A DNA stretch of 64,000 nucleotides, taken from assembly GCA_019348195.1 (NCBI GenBank), contig JAHWJX010000003.1:1-64000 (forward strand). The letters run 5' to 3'. How positions within the stretch are numbered: position 1 is the first letter of the stretch; every line of letters starts with the position of its first letter. The notes beneath the pieces were generated by a model. It saw only the letters and a list, made by a program, of their open reading frames with translations. It searched no databases and was not told the origin of the DNA. The stretch comes from Pseudomonadota bacterium. Lineage in GTDB: Bacteria; Pseudomonadota; Alphaproteobacteria; Caulobacterales; Caulobacteraceae. Made by a program: the position numbers and the translations under genes. Positions 9,390 to 17,408 of this stretch are shown here, piece by piece.

Positions 9390-9715
9390 TGTTGGCAGGC
9401 CCCCTCCCGGCCCCGCCGGAGGATCTGAACCCCCCGGGCTTAGGTCGGATGTCTATCGGACCGCTTACGCGGCCAAACGGACTTCCTCAGCGAAGTTATC
9501 GTTCGCAGTTAGAAAATGAGCCGATCGCAGGGGCTCACTCTGAGGGAAAGAAATCGCCTTTGAACCGCCCGTCGAAGCTGATCGGCCCCATGCTGCCCCA
9601 CGCAAGTGGGAGAGTATTGGTGGAGCCGCCGGGAATCGCACCCGGGTCCGGACCGCCTATTACGCGCTCGTTTATCCCCATAGTTCCGCCGAGGCGGGAC
9701 AGGACAGATATAGGC
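9390..9715 (-). ncRNA. ssrA: two-piece (circularly permuted) tmRNA
   Basis: Read on the minus strand, the acceptor piece comes first. It ends at 9618 with a T-arm (CCGGG-TGCGATT-CCCGG) and GGCTCCACCA. After a 28-nt spacer, the coding piece begins at 9589 with GGGGCCGATCAGCTTCGACGG. The two ends form a tRNA-like acceptor stem (GGGGCCG with CGGCTCC) that contains a G3-U pair, the alanine identity signal. The tag reading frame at 9506-9465 encodes ANDNFAEEVRLAA followed by TAA; the first alanine of the full tag comes from the charged RNA. Permuted, split tmRNA is known in alphaproteobacteria (described in Caulobacter). Outer ends of the gene are approximate. Confidence 0.93.
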
Positions 9716-9755
9716 GAGGAGGGTTAAGGAGGGAAGACCCGGGCGCAGTCGCCGG

Positions 9756-10031
9756 TCAGCGGACGCGCTTCTGGTACGTTGTGACCGAACCCCCGTTGTT
9801 CACGATGCGCCATTGCTCCTCGGTCAGGCAGATCAGCTCGCCGCCCGTGCGAGCGCCGGTGGTCTCCTGACGGCGGCAGATCATGCGAGCCTGTGGCGCG
9901 GAACCGGTGGACCCTGACTCGGCGAGCGTGGGGCTGGCGCTTCGATCGCCTCGGACGGCGGTTTCCGCGGCCGCCGGGGACGCGGCGGTGGCGGCGAGGA
10001 GGGTGGAGAGGAGAAGGTCTGCGGTCTTCAT
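9756..10031 (-). CDS. small secreted protein of unknown function
   Basis: A 91-residue protein with a signal peptide (MKTADLLLSTLLAATAASPAAAE) and a short mature domain carrying two cysteines in MICRRQETTGA...ELICLT, which could form a disulfide, and a basic C terminus. The open frame extends upstream to 10241, but the ATG at 10031 places the signal peptide at the N terminus. I do not recognise a family with certainty. It sits between the tmRNA gene and the iron-dependent oxidase-like gene, on the same strand as both. Confidence 0.6.
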   Translation of the reverse strand: MKTADLLLSTLLAATAASPAAAETAVRGDRSASPTLAESGSTGSAPQARMICRRQETTGARTGGELICLTEEQWRIVNNGGSVTTYQKRVR

Positions 10032-10126
10032 GGCTGGCTCCAAGTGAGAGCCGCAGGGTCGCTCCAACCGTGCCCTGACCCTAGTGAACTCGCCGACAGG
10101 TAAGTGAAATCGCGGTAAGGCCGAGC

Positions 10127-11041
10127 TTAGGCCGCGCCCCGGAGGTCGTCCTTCCCCCAGAGGTGGGCGCGGTAGGCTTCGAAGCACCGCGCGCCAGAGG
10201 TGAGGCGCATCAGCGCGCCTTCGGCGATGTAGCGCGCGCACCCGGGATCGGCGGCCACTAGCGGCTGGAGCACCTCAGCGTTCCAGGTTTCGCTGTGCTT
10301 GATGTCGAGCGTGGCGTGCAGGGCGAAATAGATCCGCTCCTTGCCCACACCCAGGCGCTTGAGCCCTTGGGCGATCAGTTCGGCGCGCCAAGGCGCGGTA
10401 AGCTCGACCACGCCCAGGCCGCCCACGGAGTGGTAGGCGTAGCGTCGGTGGGTGGCCATCGCGACCAAGGTGTTGCCCAGGGCCAAGGCCGGACCCACGG
10501 TGGTCTCGATTTCCGGCTGCAGGTCCAGCTTCCGGGCCAGGGCGTCCAGCATGGGGCCATGCATGCCGCCTTCGCTGCCGCGGCCCATCTCGTCCCAGTA
10601 GTTAGCCGCCAGCTCCAGCTTGGCCCGGGCGACGGGGATCTTGACCTGGGTGTAGGCGACAAGGTCGTCAAAGCCCGCCTCGCCGGCCACTTCCTGCTGC
10701 AGGAACCAGCGCATGGCCTCCATGTCCGCCTCTTCGGCCAGCCAGGGAAAGAGCGGATCGTTCTGGCCGGGTCCGGTGTCCTTCAGGTCCTCGAACCAGC
10801 GGAGCATGCCCTCGGGATCGGTGGGCGCCGTAGCGGCCCGCTCGGCCACCTCGGCGCGGAAAGCCTCCATGAACTCGCTTTCGAGCTCGCGCATCGTGTG
10901 CTCTTCGGCCAGTTCGGCGCGCCAGTCCGCGTGCGGGAACCCCGGCGAGAGGCGACGGTGATTCCAGTGGGCGAGACGCTTGTGGAAGCCGTCGTCGAAC
11001 GCGAGGCGGTCGTTGGCTGCGGAAGGAGCGGACGGGGTCAA
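10127..11041 (-). CDS. iron-containing redox enzyme family protein (haem-oxygenase-like fold)
   Basis: A 304-residue, all-helical protein. Acidic and histidine motifs spaced as in the haem-oxygenase-like diiron oxidase superfamily are visible: LQQEVAGEAGFDD, NYWDEMGRGSEGGMHG and HATLDIKHSETW. Relatives include CADD, SznF and UndA-type diiron or non-haem iron oxygenases, but those differ widely in substrate, so no reaction is assigned. The only candidate start in the region is TTG at 11041, with no clear Shine-Dalgarno sequence, so the N terminus is uncertain. It is divergent from the methyltransferase gene across a 221-bp gap. Confidence 0.7.
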   Translation of the reverse strand: MTPSAPSAANDRLAFDDGFHKRLAHWNHRRLSPGFPHADWRAELAEEHTMRELESEFMEAFRAEVAERAATAPTDPEGMLRWFEDLKDTGPGQNDPLFPWLAEEADMEAMRWFLQQEVAGEAGFDDLVAYTQVKIPVARAKLELAANYWDEMGRGSEGGMHGPMLDALARKLDLQPEIETTVGPALALGNTLVAMATHRRYAYHSVGGLGVVELTAPWRAELIAQGLKRLGVGKERIYFALHATLDIKHSETWNAEVLQPLVAADPGCARYIAEGALMRLTSGARCFEAYRAHLWGKDDLRGAA

Positions 11042-11262
11042 GGAGGCGACTCGTTGATCTTCGGGCTGGAAGCTTCGGACCTGGGAGCTTCGGACTGGCG
11101 TTACGCACAGATCGTGCCGCAGTTCCGAATCGCCAGGCTTGGCGGCGACTTGTCACCCCAAGCGTCTCCTCCAGGTCGGCTTGCCGACCTTGCCTTGCGG
11201 CCGCAGGCGAAGTCTTAGCCGCTGCATCGACGTCGGCACGGGCGCTGCGCGGAGGGGCTGGA
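11042..11262. promoter_or_regulatory. 221-bp divergent intergenic region with a 10-bp direct repeat
   Basis: This gap separates the minus-strand oxidase-like gene from the plus-strand methyltransferase and must hold both promoters. It contains the direct repeat AGCTTCGGAC at 11071-11080 and 11086-11095 (15-bp period). I see no clear sigma-70 or EcfG consensus. Confidence 0.35.
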
Positions 11263-12186
11263 TTGACCGAACAGGATGAAGCGCTGCTGGCGTTGCTCGA
11301 GGCCCTGTCCGCGCGAGGCTACGTCTTTGTGACGCCGACGCCGGATACGCACCGGATCGTCTGGCGCCGGCCCGTGCGGTCGAGAGGACTGCGGGATGTG
11401 TTCGGCTGGAGTCAGGCCTTCGACGAGGGCGAGGTGGAGCCGGAGATCGTGCGCTTGATGGCCGCGGGCGGCGTGTTGGGGCGCCGGGGGCGGCGCTTGG
11501 TCAGCCGGGTCCGGGTGTCCACCGTCCACGGTCGGTTGTTCCTGCACTCGGCCTTTCCGCCCAAGGCGGCCGACGCCGTCTTCCTGGGCCCGGACACCTA
11601 CCGCTTCGCCGACTTCATCCGGCGGGAGCTGGCGGGGGTGGAGGGTGTGCGCACCCTGGTCGACGTCGGTACGGGGGCGGGCGTGGGCGCGGTGATGGCC
11701 GCTGACTGCTGCCCGGGCGCCGAGGTGATCGGAACGGACATCAACGACCGGGCGGTGCGCTTGGCGCGGGTCAATGCCGCCCACTCAGGCGTGCCGATGG
11801 ATTGCGTGGAGACCAGCGGGCTGGACGCGGTCAGCGGGCCGCTGGACCTGGTCGTGGCCAATCCGCCTTACATCGGGGGCGACTCAGGGCGAACTTATCG
11901 GGACGGCGGCGGGATGCTGGGGGCGCAGTTGTCCTTCGACTGGGCCGAGGCGGCGGCGCAACGCCTGGCGCCGGGGGGCCGGCTGTTGCTCTACACGGGC
12001 AGCGCGATCGTAGACGGGAAGGACCCGTTCCGGACCGCGCTGGCCGAGATGCTGGAGGCGGAGGGCTGCGAGCTGCGCTACGCCGAGCTCGATCCCGACG
12101 TCTTCGGGAGCCAATTGAAGCAGCCCGACTATCTCACCGTGGAGCGGATCGCCGCAATCGGCGCGGTGGCGACCAAGCGCAGCTAG
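11263..12186 (+). CDS. class I SAM-dependent methyltransferase (HemK/PrmC-like)
   Basis: A 307-residue protein. The C-terminal two thirds hold a Rossmann methyltransferase with the SAM motif LVDVGTGAGVGAVMA, an acidic ribose-binding turn (VIGTDINDRAVRLA), and the catalytic NPPY (VVANPPYIGG) typical of N5-glutamine and N6-adenine methyltransferases. The N-terminal domain differs from PrmC, so it may modify a different target. It starts at a TTG at 11263 preceded by GGAGG eight bases upstream. Its stop codon interlocks with that of the convergent VWA gene. Confidence 0.8.
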   Translation: MTEQDEALLALLEALSARGYVFVTPTPDTHRIVWRRPVRSRGLRDVFGWSQAFDEGEVEPEIVRLMAAGGVLGRRGRRLVSRVRVSTVHGRLFLHSAFPPKAADAVFLGPDTYRFADFIRRELAGVEGVRTLVDVGTGAGVGAVMAADCCPGAEVIGTDINDRAVRLARVNAAHSGVPMDCVETSGLDAVSGPLDLVVANPPYIGGDSGRTYRDGGGMLGAQLSFDWAEAAAQRLAPGGRLLLYTGSAIVDGKDPFRTALAEMLEAEGCELRYAELDPDVFGSQLKQPDYLTVERIAAIGAVATKRS

Positions 12187-13355
12187 CGGGCGAGCTCGCG
12201 GGCGGCGGCGTCCAGACCTGAAAGCGTCAGCGGGAACATGCGCCCGCTCATGAGCTGACGAATGATCTGCACCGACGGCGTGTAGTTCCAATAGCGCTCT
12301 GGCACGGGGTTGAGCCAGGCCGCGTGGGCGTAGACCCCGGTGAGTCGCTCGAGCCAGACAGCGCCGGATTCTTCGTTCCAGTGCTCGACCGACCCCCCGG
12401 GCACGGTCACCTCATAGGGGCTCATGGTGGCGTCGCCGACCAGCACCACCTTGTAGTCCTGGCCGTATTTGTGCAGCAGGTCCCAGGTGGCGATCCGATC
12501 CTGCCGCCGGCGGTTGTCGGTCCAGACGCCCTCGTAGAGGCAGTTGTGGAAGTAGAAGAACTCCAGCGTCTTGAACTCTGATCGGGCTGCGGAAAACAGC
12601 TCCTCACAGACCTTGACGTGAGCGTCCATGGAGCCGCCCACGTCCAGAAACAGCAGCACCCTGACCGCGTTGCGTCGCTCGGGACGGAGCTGGACGTCAA
12701 GGTAGCCCTTCTCCGCCGTGCCGCGAATGGTGCCCTGGAGGTCGAGCTCCTCCGCCGCCCCCGTGCGGGCGAAGCGGCGAAGCCGCCGCAGCGCGACCTT
12801 GATGTTGCGCGTCCCGAGCTCGACCGAGTCGTCGAGATTACGGAACTCGCGCTTGTCCCACACCTTGACGGCTCGGCGGTGACGGCCGGCCTCCTGGCCG
12901 ATGCGGACCCCCTCCGGGTTGTAGCCGTAAGCGCCGAAGGGCGACGTTCCGGCTGTGCCGATCCACTTGCTCCCGCCCTGGTGACGGCCGGTCTGTTCCG
13001 CCAGGCGCTGGCGCAGGGTCTGCATCAGCGCGTCCCAACCGCCGAGCGCCTGGATCTGCGCCTTTTCCTCGTCTGTGAGGAACTTCTCGGCCACCTTGCG
13101 GAGCCAATCCTCCGGGATCTCCACCGTCTCCTCGCCGGGAAGAGCTTCCAGGCCCTTGAAGACCTGGCCGAACACCCGGTCGAACTTGTCCAGATTGGTC
13201 TCGTCCTTGACCAGGGCCGCGCGGGAGAGGTGGTAGAAGTCGTCCACCGTGCGCGCGATCACCTGCCGATCCAGCGCCTCCATGAGGGTGAGGTATTCGC
13301 GCAGCGAAACCGGCACCTTGGCCTGCCGCAGCTCGGTGAAGAAGCGAAGGAACAC
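12183..13355 (-). CDS. VWA domain protein, CoxE-like
   Basis: A 390-residue protein with the CoxE-like layout: an N-terminal helical part (FLRFFTELRQAKVPVSLREY) and a C-terminal von Willebrand A fold starting at RVLLFLDVGGSMDAHV. The metal-site motif is D-V-G-G-S instead of the usual DxSxS, so the first serine of the MIDAS is a glycine. Such proteins usually work with a MoxR-type AAA+ ATPase, but none is adjacent here. It is the last gene of a minus-strand run that begins at 14512 behind an EcfG-type promoter, 25 bases after the acetyltransferase-like gene. Confidence 0.82.
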   Translation of the reverse strand: MFLRFFTELRQAKVPVSLREYLTLMEALDRQVIARTVDDFYHLSRAALVKDETNLDKFDRVFGQVFKGLEALPGEETVEIPEDWLRKVAEKFLTDEEKAQIQALGGWDALMQTLRQRLAEQTGRHQGGSKWIGTAGTSPFGAYGYNPEGVRIGQEAGRHRRAVKVWDKREFRNLDDSVELGTRNIKVALRRLRRFARTGAAEELDLQGTIRGTAEKGYLDVQLRPERRNAVRVLLFLDVGGSMDAHVKVCEELFSAARSEFKTLEFFYFHNCLYEGVWTDNRRRQDRIATWDLLHKYGQDYKVVLVGDATMSPYEVTVPGGSVEHWNEESGAVWLERLTGVYAHAAWLNPVPERYWNYTPSVQIIRQLMSGRMFPLTLSGLDAAARELAR

Positions 13356-13380
13356 GCTCGGGCGATCCTGGCCGCAAGCT

Positions 13381-13662
13381 TCAGGCGCGTAGGTCGGCTG
13401 TTTCCGGGTGACGGCGCATCCAGGCCTCGGCGTAGGGGCAGAGGGGGACGATCTTGAGCCCCCGTTGGCGGGCGGCGTCCACCACGCCCTCCATCAGGCG
13501 TCCGGCGGCTCCGGTGCCGCGCAGCGCATGGGCGGCTTCCACGTGGGGTATGATCAGCCGGCCGGAATCCGTGCGGTAGTCGGCGAAGGCCAGGGAGCCG
13601 TTCTCAGACAGCTCGAAGGTCCGGCCGGTGTCGCTGACGCCGTTCGCAAAGGTGTCGGGCAT
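13381..13662 (-). CDS. small GNAT-like N-acetyltransferase (Acetyltransf_CG type)
   Basis: A 93-residue single-domain protein. The segment IIPHVEAAHALRGTGAAGRLM matches the acetyl-CoA binding turn of the minimal GCN5-related family (YjdJ/NATD1-like), and the protein ends with the typical LCPYAEAWMRRHPE. Starts at 13662 (ATG, GAGG five bases upstream) and 13677 (TTG) are possible; ATG is preferred. It lies 7 bases after the DUF4870-like gene in the same run. Substrate unknown. Confidence 0.85.
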   Translation of the reverse strand: MPDTFANGVSDTGRTFELSENGSLAFADYRTDSGRLIIPHVEAAHALRGTGAAGRLMEGVVDAARQRGLKIVPLCPYAEAWMRRHPETADLRA

Positions 13663-13669
13663 GGAAACC

Positions 13670-14053
13670 TCAGGCAAGCCGGTCCTGCTGCAGCCGCAGC
13701 AGGCCGAAGAAGCTGGTGAGCACGAACCAGGCGGAAAGAACGAAGAATCCGACCGCCGCCAGCCAGCCGATCGGGTACCCGATCAGGACGATGCGAGTGA
13801 TCCAGCCGATGAAGCTGATCACGGCCAGCGGGGCTGCAAAGAGGGCCGCCGTCCAGAACAGCCGGCCCTGACGGTGCATGTGGTCGCGAGCCAAGCCCTC
13901 GGCTCCACCCTTGGCGGTCACGGTGACGATCCAGCCGGCCAGGGCGGTCAAGCCGCCGGTGAAGGGGCCAAGGATGAACAGGATCCAGACCGCGCCGGCC
14001 GCGGTCTTGCCGCGGCCGGCGCCAAGGACGGAGCGGTCGCCCCCGGAGGCCAC
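13670..14053 (-). CDS. DUF4870-like integral membrane protein
   Basis: A 127-residue protein with three predicted helices: AVWILFILGPFTGGLTALAGWI, LFWTAALFAAPLAVISFIGWI and a C-terminal GWLAAVGFFVLSAWFVL. The order and spacing resemble DUF4870 proteins, whose function is unknown. The apparent start is GTG at 14053. It follows the 64-residue hydrophilic protein gene by 5 bases and precedes the acetyltransferase-like gene by 7, so it is in an operon. Confidence 0.6.
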   Translation of the reverse strand: MASGGDRSVLGAGRGKTAAGAVWILFILGPFTGGLTALAGWIVTVTAKGGAEGLARDHMHRQGRLFWTAALFAAPLAVISFIGWITRIVLIGYPIGWLAAVGFFVLSAWFVLTSFFGLLRLQQDRLA

Positions 14054-14058
14054 CTGTG

Positions 14059-14253
14059 TCAGTTCTTGGTCTTGGGGTCGTGGGTGTGATTGAGGTCGCG
14101 CTCACCCCCGCCCGTGGACCTCTGGCTGTGCTTGGTGTTGGTGGGCGTGCCGGGCGGGCGGGGATCGACGTGCGGCGGAGCCGGCTCCTTGGCGTTCTCG
14201 CTGCTAGCGCCGGGCCCGCCGTGGCGGACCGTGTTGGGGTGTTTGTCGGGCAT
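14059..14253 (-). CDS. small hydrophilic protein of unknown function
   Basis: A 64-residue, very polar protein rich in Pro, Lys, His and Asp, with no hydrophobic core and probably disordered (it ends in HTHDPKTKN). It is placed 4 bases after the upstream gene and 5 before the membrane protein gene, which supports it as real. I do not recognise a family. It would be co-transcribed from the EcfG-type promoter at 14540-14565. Confidence 0.5.
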   Translation of the reverse strand: MPDKHPNTVRHGGPGASSENAKEPAPPHVDPRPPGTPTNTKHSQRSTGGGERDLNHTHDPKTKN

Positions 14254-14257
14254 AGGT

Positions 14258-14512
14258 TTAGCGATCCTGCTGGAGGCCCTGGTGGGTGGTGTTCTGACCC
14301 ACCCCGCCGTGGCGGCCCTGCTGGCTGAGGTTCACATCGGCGTCGCCGGGCTGACTGGATTGCAGGTCGGTGACCTCGTCGCGCGGATCGTTCAGGCCCT
14401 GGGTGACGGCGGCGTTGGAGTTGGCTCCGTCCGTGGTGGCGTCCTGGCCGGCGGCTGGATTCGGGCCGGGACTGCGTTGGTCCACGGGGACGGGGGGCGG
14501 GGAGTGGGACAT
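14258..14512 (-). CDS. small disordered hydrophilic protein of unknown function
   Basis: An 84-residue protein rich in Gln, Asn, Asp, Pro and Gly, with no hydrophobic segment. ATG at 14512 has GAGG five bases upstream and is preferred over the frame-opening codon at 14533. It is the first gene behind an EcfG-type promoter at 14540-14565. Small hydrophilic proteins of this kind are frequent in the general stress regulons of alphaproteobacteria, which is the only clue to its role. Confidence 0.6.
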   Translation of the reverse strand: MSHSPPPVPVDQRSPGPNPAAGQDATTDGANSNAAVTQGLNDPRDEVTDLQSSQPGDADVNLSQQGRHGGVGQNTTHQGLQQDR

Positions 14513-14539
14513 GGTGGCCTCGCTACATCTCACGGACTG

Positions 14540-14565
14540 AACGGGTCCGCGCGTGGAGGGGTTCC
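14540..14565 (-). promoter_or_regulatory. EcfG-type (general stress sigma factor) promoter
   Basis: Read on the minus strand: GGAAC, a 17-bp spacer, then CGTT. This matches the EcfG/SigT consensus. It ends 27 bases before the ATG at 14512 and overlaps the intergenic end of nadC, so it would drive the 84-residue, 64-residue, DUF4870-like, acetyltransferase-like and possibly VWA genes. Confidence 0.75.
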
Positions 14566-14567
14566 GT

Positions 14568-15404
14568 TCAAACCGCGTCCAGCCCGATGTCTAGCACGGG
14601 GGCCGAGTGGGTCAGCGCGCCCACCGAGACGACGTCCACACCCGTTTCAGCGATGGTGCGGACGGTCTGCAGCGAGACGCCGCCGGAGGCTTCCAGGGTG
14701 ACCCGGCCGGCGGCGCGGGCCACGGCGGTGCGAAGGTCCTCGGGGCTGAAGTTGTCCAGCATGATCACGTCGGGAGCCTGGGCCAGGGCCTCGTCGAGCT
14801 GATCCAGAGTGTCCACCTCGATCTCGATCCGGACCAGGTGGCCGGCGTAGGCCCGCGCGCGCTGGAGGGCGGGGCCGACACCCCCGCAAGCGGCGACATG
14901 GTTGTCCTTGATGAGGATGGCGTCGTCGAGGCCGAAGCGGTGGTTCACCCCGCCTCCGCAGAGAACGGCGTGCTTCTCCAGGGCCCGGAGGCCAGGCGTG
15001 GTCTTGCGCGTGTCGGCGATGCGGGCGCCCGTGCCTTCCACCGCGGCGACATAGGCGGCCGTCAGGGTGGCGACCCCGGAAAGCCGGCCCAGCAGGTTCA
15101 GCGCTGTGCGTTCGGCCGCCAGGAGGGCGCGCGCGTTCGCCTCCACGCGGGCCAGGACGGCGCCGGCCGGGACGGCTTGGCCATCGGCGGTTTCGGGAGT
15201 GAAGCGAGCTGCCGGGTCCAGCGCGGAGATCGCCAGGCGCGCGCAGTCCAGCCCGGCGATCACGCCAGGCTTACGCGTGGCGAAAACGGCGCACAGACGG
15301 GCGTTTGCCGGAACACAGGCTGCGGCGGTGATGTCCCCGGCTCGGCCCAGGTCTTCGGCCAGGGCCAAGCGGACCACGGGGGCGATGAGGAGGTCGGGAA
15401 GCAT
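14568..15404 (-). CDS. nadC: nicotinate-nucleotide pyrophosphorylase (carboxylating)
   Basis: A 278-residue quinolinate phosphoribosyltransferase, which converts quinolinate and PRPP to nicotinate mononucleotide, CO2 and pyrophosphate. The family signature segments are visible: [59 protein letters not shown] and [12 protein letters not shown]. Length is normal. Its ATG overlaps the nadB stop by one base (ATGA), so it is the last gene of nadA-macrodomain-nadB-nadC. Confidence 0.96.
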   Translation of the reverse strand: MLPDLLIAPVVRLALAEDLGRAGDITAAACVPANARLCAVFATRKPGVIAGLDCARLAISALDPAARFTPETADGQAVPAGAVLARVEANARALLAAERTALNLLGRLSGVATLTAAYVAAVEGTGARIADTRKTTPGLRALEKHAVLCGGGVNHRFGLDDAILIKDNHVAACGGVGPALQRARAYAGHLVRIEIEVDTLDQLDEALAQAPDVIMLDNFSPEDLRTAVARAAGRVTLEASGGVSLQTVRTIAETGVDVVSVGALTHSAPVLDIGLDAV

Positions 15405-16912
15405 CAGGCGGCGATCGCGGCGCGGTAAGGGAGGAACAGGCGCGAATGCTGGGCCGGTTCGGCGCGGGCCGGGAAATCCAGGCGGTGGTGCGCCCCGCGG
15501 CTCTCCTCGCGGGCCAGGGCGCTTTCGGCGATCATTCGGGCGGCGACAAGGGGGAGGGCGTCGGGATGCCGTGCGTCCAGCTCGTCGATCGCAGTCAGGA
15601 GCCGGCGCAGGCCGGGCGCGTCACGAACCACGCCCGCGTGGCGGGTCATGGCGGCGCGAAGGCGCTGGACGTCGGCTTCGGGAAGTTCAGGCGACGACGA
15701 AAGGGGGAGGGCCGAGGCGCCTGGGTCGGCTTCCGTGGCGGCCGCCTGGCCGGTAGCGGCTCCAAAGCCGGCCGCCTCCAAGAGGCTGTTGGACGCCAGG
15801 CGGTTGGCTCCGTGAACGCCGGCGGCGGCGCATTCGCCTGCGGCGAACAGGCCCGCCAGGGAGGTGCGGCCGTCCGCATCGATCTCGATCCCGCCCATGT
15901 GGAAATGGGCTGCGGGCGCCACGGGGATGGGCTCCGCGCGCGGGTCGAGGCCGGCTGACATGCAGGCGGCGAAGACGGCGGGGTAGGCTGCAGGGAAGCG
16001 GGAGCCGATCGCCCGTCGCGCGTCCAGGAAAGCGCCGCGGCCGTCTGCAACGGCCCCGTGAAGCGCACGGGCGACGACGTCGCGGGGCGCGAGGTCCCCG
16101 TCCGGGTGGACGCCAGGCATGATCGGGCGGCCCGCTCCATCGATGAGCACCGCGCCTTCACCCCGAAGGGCTTCGGTGGCGAGCGGGGCCGGGTCCAGGC
16201 CCAGGTCGATGGCTGTGGGGTGGAACTGAACGAACTCGGGGTCGAGCACGGCCGCGCCGGCCAGGGCGGCCATGGCGAGCCCGTCGCCGCGAAGCGCACG
16301 AGGATTGGTGGTCACCGCGTAGAGTCCGCCCAGACCTCCGGTGGCCAGAATGGTGGCTGAGGCGGTGATCTCGACCGGGCGTCCGGCCTGGTCCGCCAGA
16401 ATCCCCCGGACCCGGCCTGCGGCGTCCTGCAGCAAGGCACGGGCATGGAAGCCGGTACGGACCTGGATGTGCGGCGCCGCAAGCGCCGCGGCCCCAACGG
16501 CGGCCAGGATGGCGCACCCGGCGCCGTCGCCGCCCACGCGCACCACGCGCGGTCGGCTGTGAGCCGCCTCGAGGCTCAAGTGGTAGCGGGTCTCGTCGCG
16601 GTCGAAGCGAACGCCCAAAGCCGAGAGGCGTTCGACCACCCCCGGGCCGAGCTCGGTCAGGGCGAGAGCCCGGTCGGCGTCGATCAGGCCCGCACCGGCC
16701 GCGACCGTGTCACGGGCGTGGAGGGCGGGGCTGTCCTCCGCGCCCACGGCGGCGGCGATCCCGCCTTGAGCCCAGGCGCTGGAGGCGCCGCCGCCCAGCG
16801 GCTCGGCAGACAACACCAGGGTCGGGCGCGGCGCGCAGGGGAGTGCGGCGGACAGGCCGGCCAGGCCTCCGCCCACAACAAGCACCCCGTCGTGGCGGAC
16901 CCGCTCGATCAA
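15404..16912 (-). CDS. nadB: L-aspartate oxidase
   Basis: A 502-residue FAD enzyme that oxidises L-aspartate to iminoaspartate, the first step of quinolinate synthesis. The dinucleotide-binding motif [16 protein letters not shown] is at the N terminus. The active-site region ([59 protein letters not shown]) is typical of the succinate dehydrogenase/NadB family. The open frame runs back to 17272, but the sensible start is TTG at 16912, which overlaps the macrodomain stop (TTGA). Confidence 0.95.
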   Translation of the reverse strand: MIERVRHDGVLVVGGGLAGLSAALPCAPRPTLVLSAEPLGGGASSAWAQGGIAAAVGAEDSPALHARDTVAAGAGLIDADRALALTELGPGVVERLSALGVRFDRDETRYHLSLEAAHSRPRVVRVGGDGAGCAILAAVGAAALAAPHIQVRTGFHARALLQDAAGRVRGILADQAGRPVEITASATILATGGLGGLYAVTTNPRALRGDGLAMAALAGAAVLDPEFVQFHPTAIDLGLDPAPLATEALRGEGAVLIDGAGRPIMPGVHPDGDLAPRDVVARALHGAVADGRGAFLDARRAIGSRFPAAYPAVFAACMSAGLDPRAEPIPVAPAAHFHMGGIEIDADGRTSLAGLFAAGECAAAGVHGANRLASNSLLEAAGFGAATGQAAATEADPGASALPLSSSPELPEADVQRLRAAMTRHAGVVRDAPGLRRLLTAIDELDARHPDALPLVAARMIAESALAREESRGAHHRLDFPARAEPAQHSRLFLPYRAAIAA

Positions 16913-17406
16913 GCGGCGGCTCCGAAGCGGGCAAGGGCGGCGGCGTACAGCTCGGCCGAGCGTGCGTCGAAGCAGCAAAAGGTGACGTCCAGATCGTGGG
17001 CGTCGGCGCAGGCGCTCACGGCGACCTCGGCCGCGAGCTCCTTGGGATAGCCGTAGACCCCGGTCGAGATCGCCGGAAAGGCGACGGTGGCCGCGTCGTG
17101 TTGGCGGGCCAGCTGGAGCGAGTTGCGGTAGCAGGCGGCCAGCAACTCGGGCTCGCCCTCGCCACCGCCGCGCCAGACTGGGCCCACGGTGTGGATCACC
17201 CAGCGGGCGGGCAGGCGGAAACCGGGTGTGATCTTGGCCTCTCCCGTGCGGCAGCCGCCGAGCTTGCGACAAGCCTCCAGCAGCTCCGGCCCGGCGGCGC
17301 GGTGGATGGCCCCGTCGACGCCGCCTCCGCCCAGCAGGCTGGAGTTAGCGGCGTTGACGATGGCCCCCACGGCCAAGGTCGTGATGTCGGCCGTGACGAC
17401 CCGCAT
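16909..17406 (-). CDS. macrodomain protein (O-acetyl-ADP-ribose deacetylase/YmdB-like)
   Basis: A 165-residue macrodomain. The ADP-ribose binding loops are clear: [20 protein letters not shown] near residues 17-36 and [14 protein letters not shown] near 116-129. Family members hydrolyse O-acetyl-ADP-ribose or remove ADP-ribose from proteins or nucleic acids. It is embedded between nadA and nadB: it begins 2 bases after the nadA stop, and its stop overlaps the nadB start. That implies co-expression with NAD synthesis, perhaps to clear ADP-ribose products of NAD consumption (inference). Confidence 0.93.
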   Translation of the reverse strand: MRVVTADITTLAVGAIVNAANSSLLGGGGVDGAIHRAAGPELLEACRKLGGCRTGEAKITPGFRLPARWVIHTVGPVWRGGGEGEPELLAACYRNSLQLARQHDAATVAFPAISTGVYGYPKELAAEVAVSACADAHDLDVTFCCFDARSAELYAAALARFGAAA

Positions 17407-17408
17407 CG

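Noticed and set aside
9392-9727. Plus-strand reading frame of 111 codons
   Set aside because: It lies over the tmRNA gene on the opposite strand, and its start and composition have no support; the tRNA-like ends and tag frame explain the DNA.
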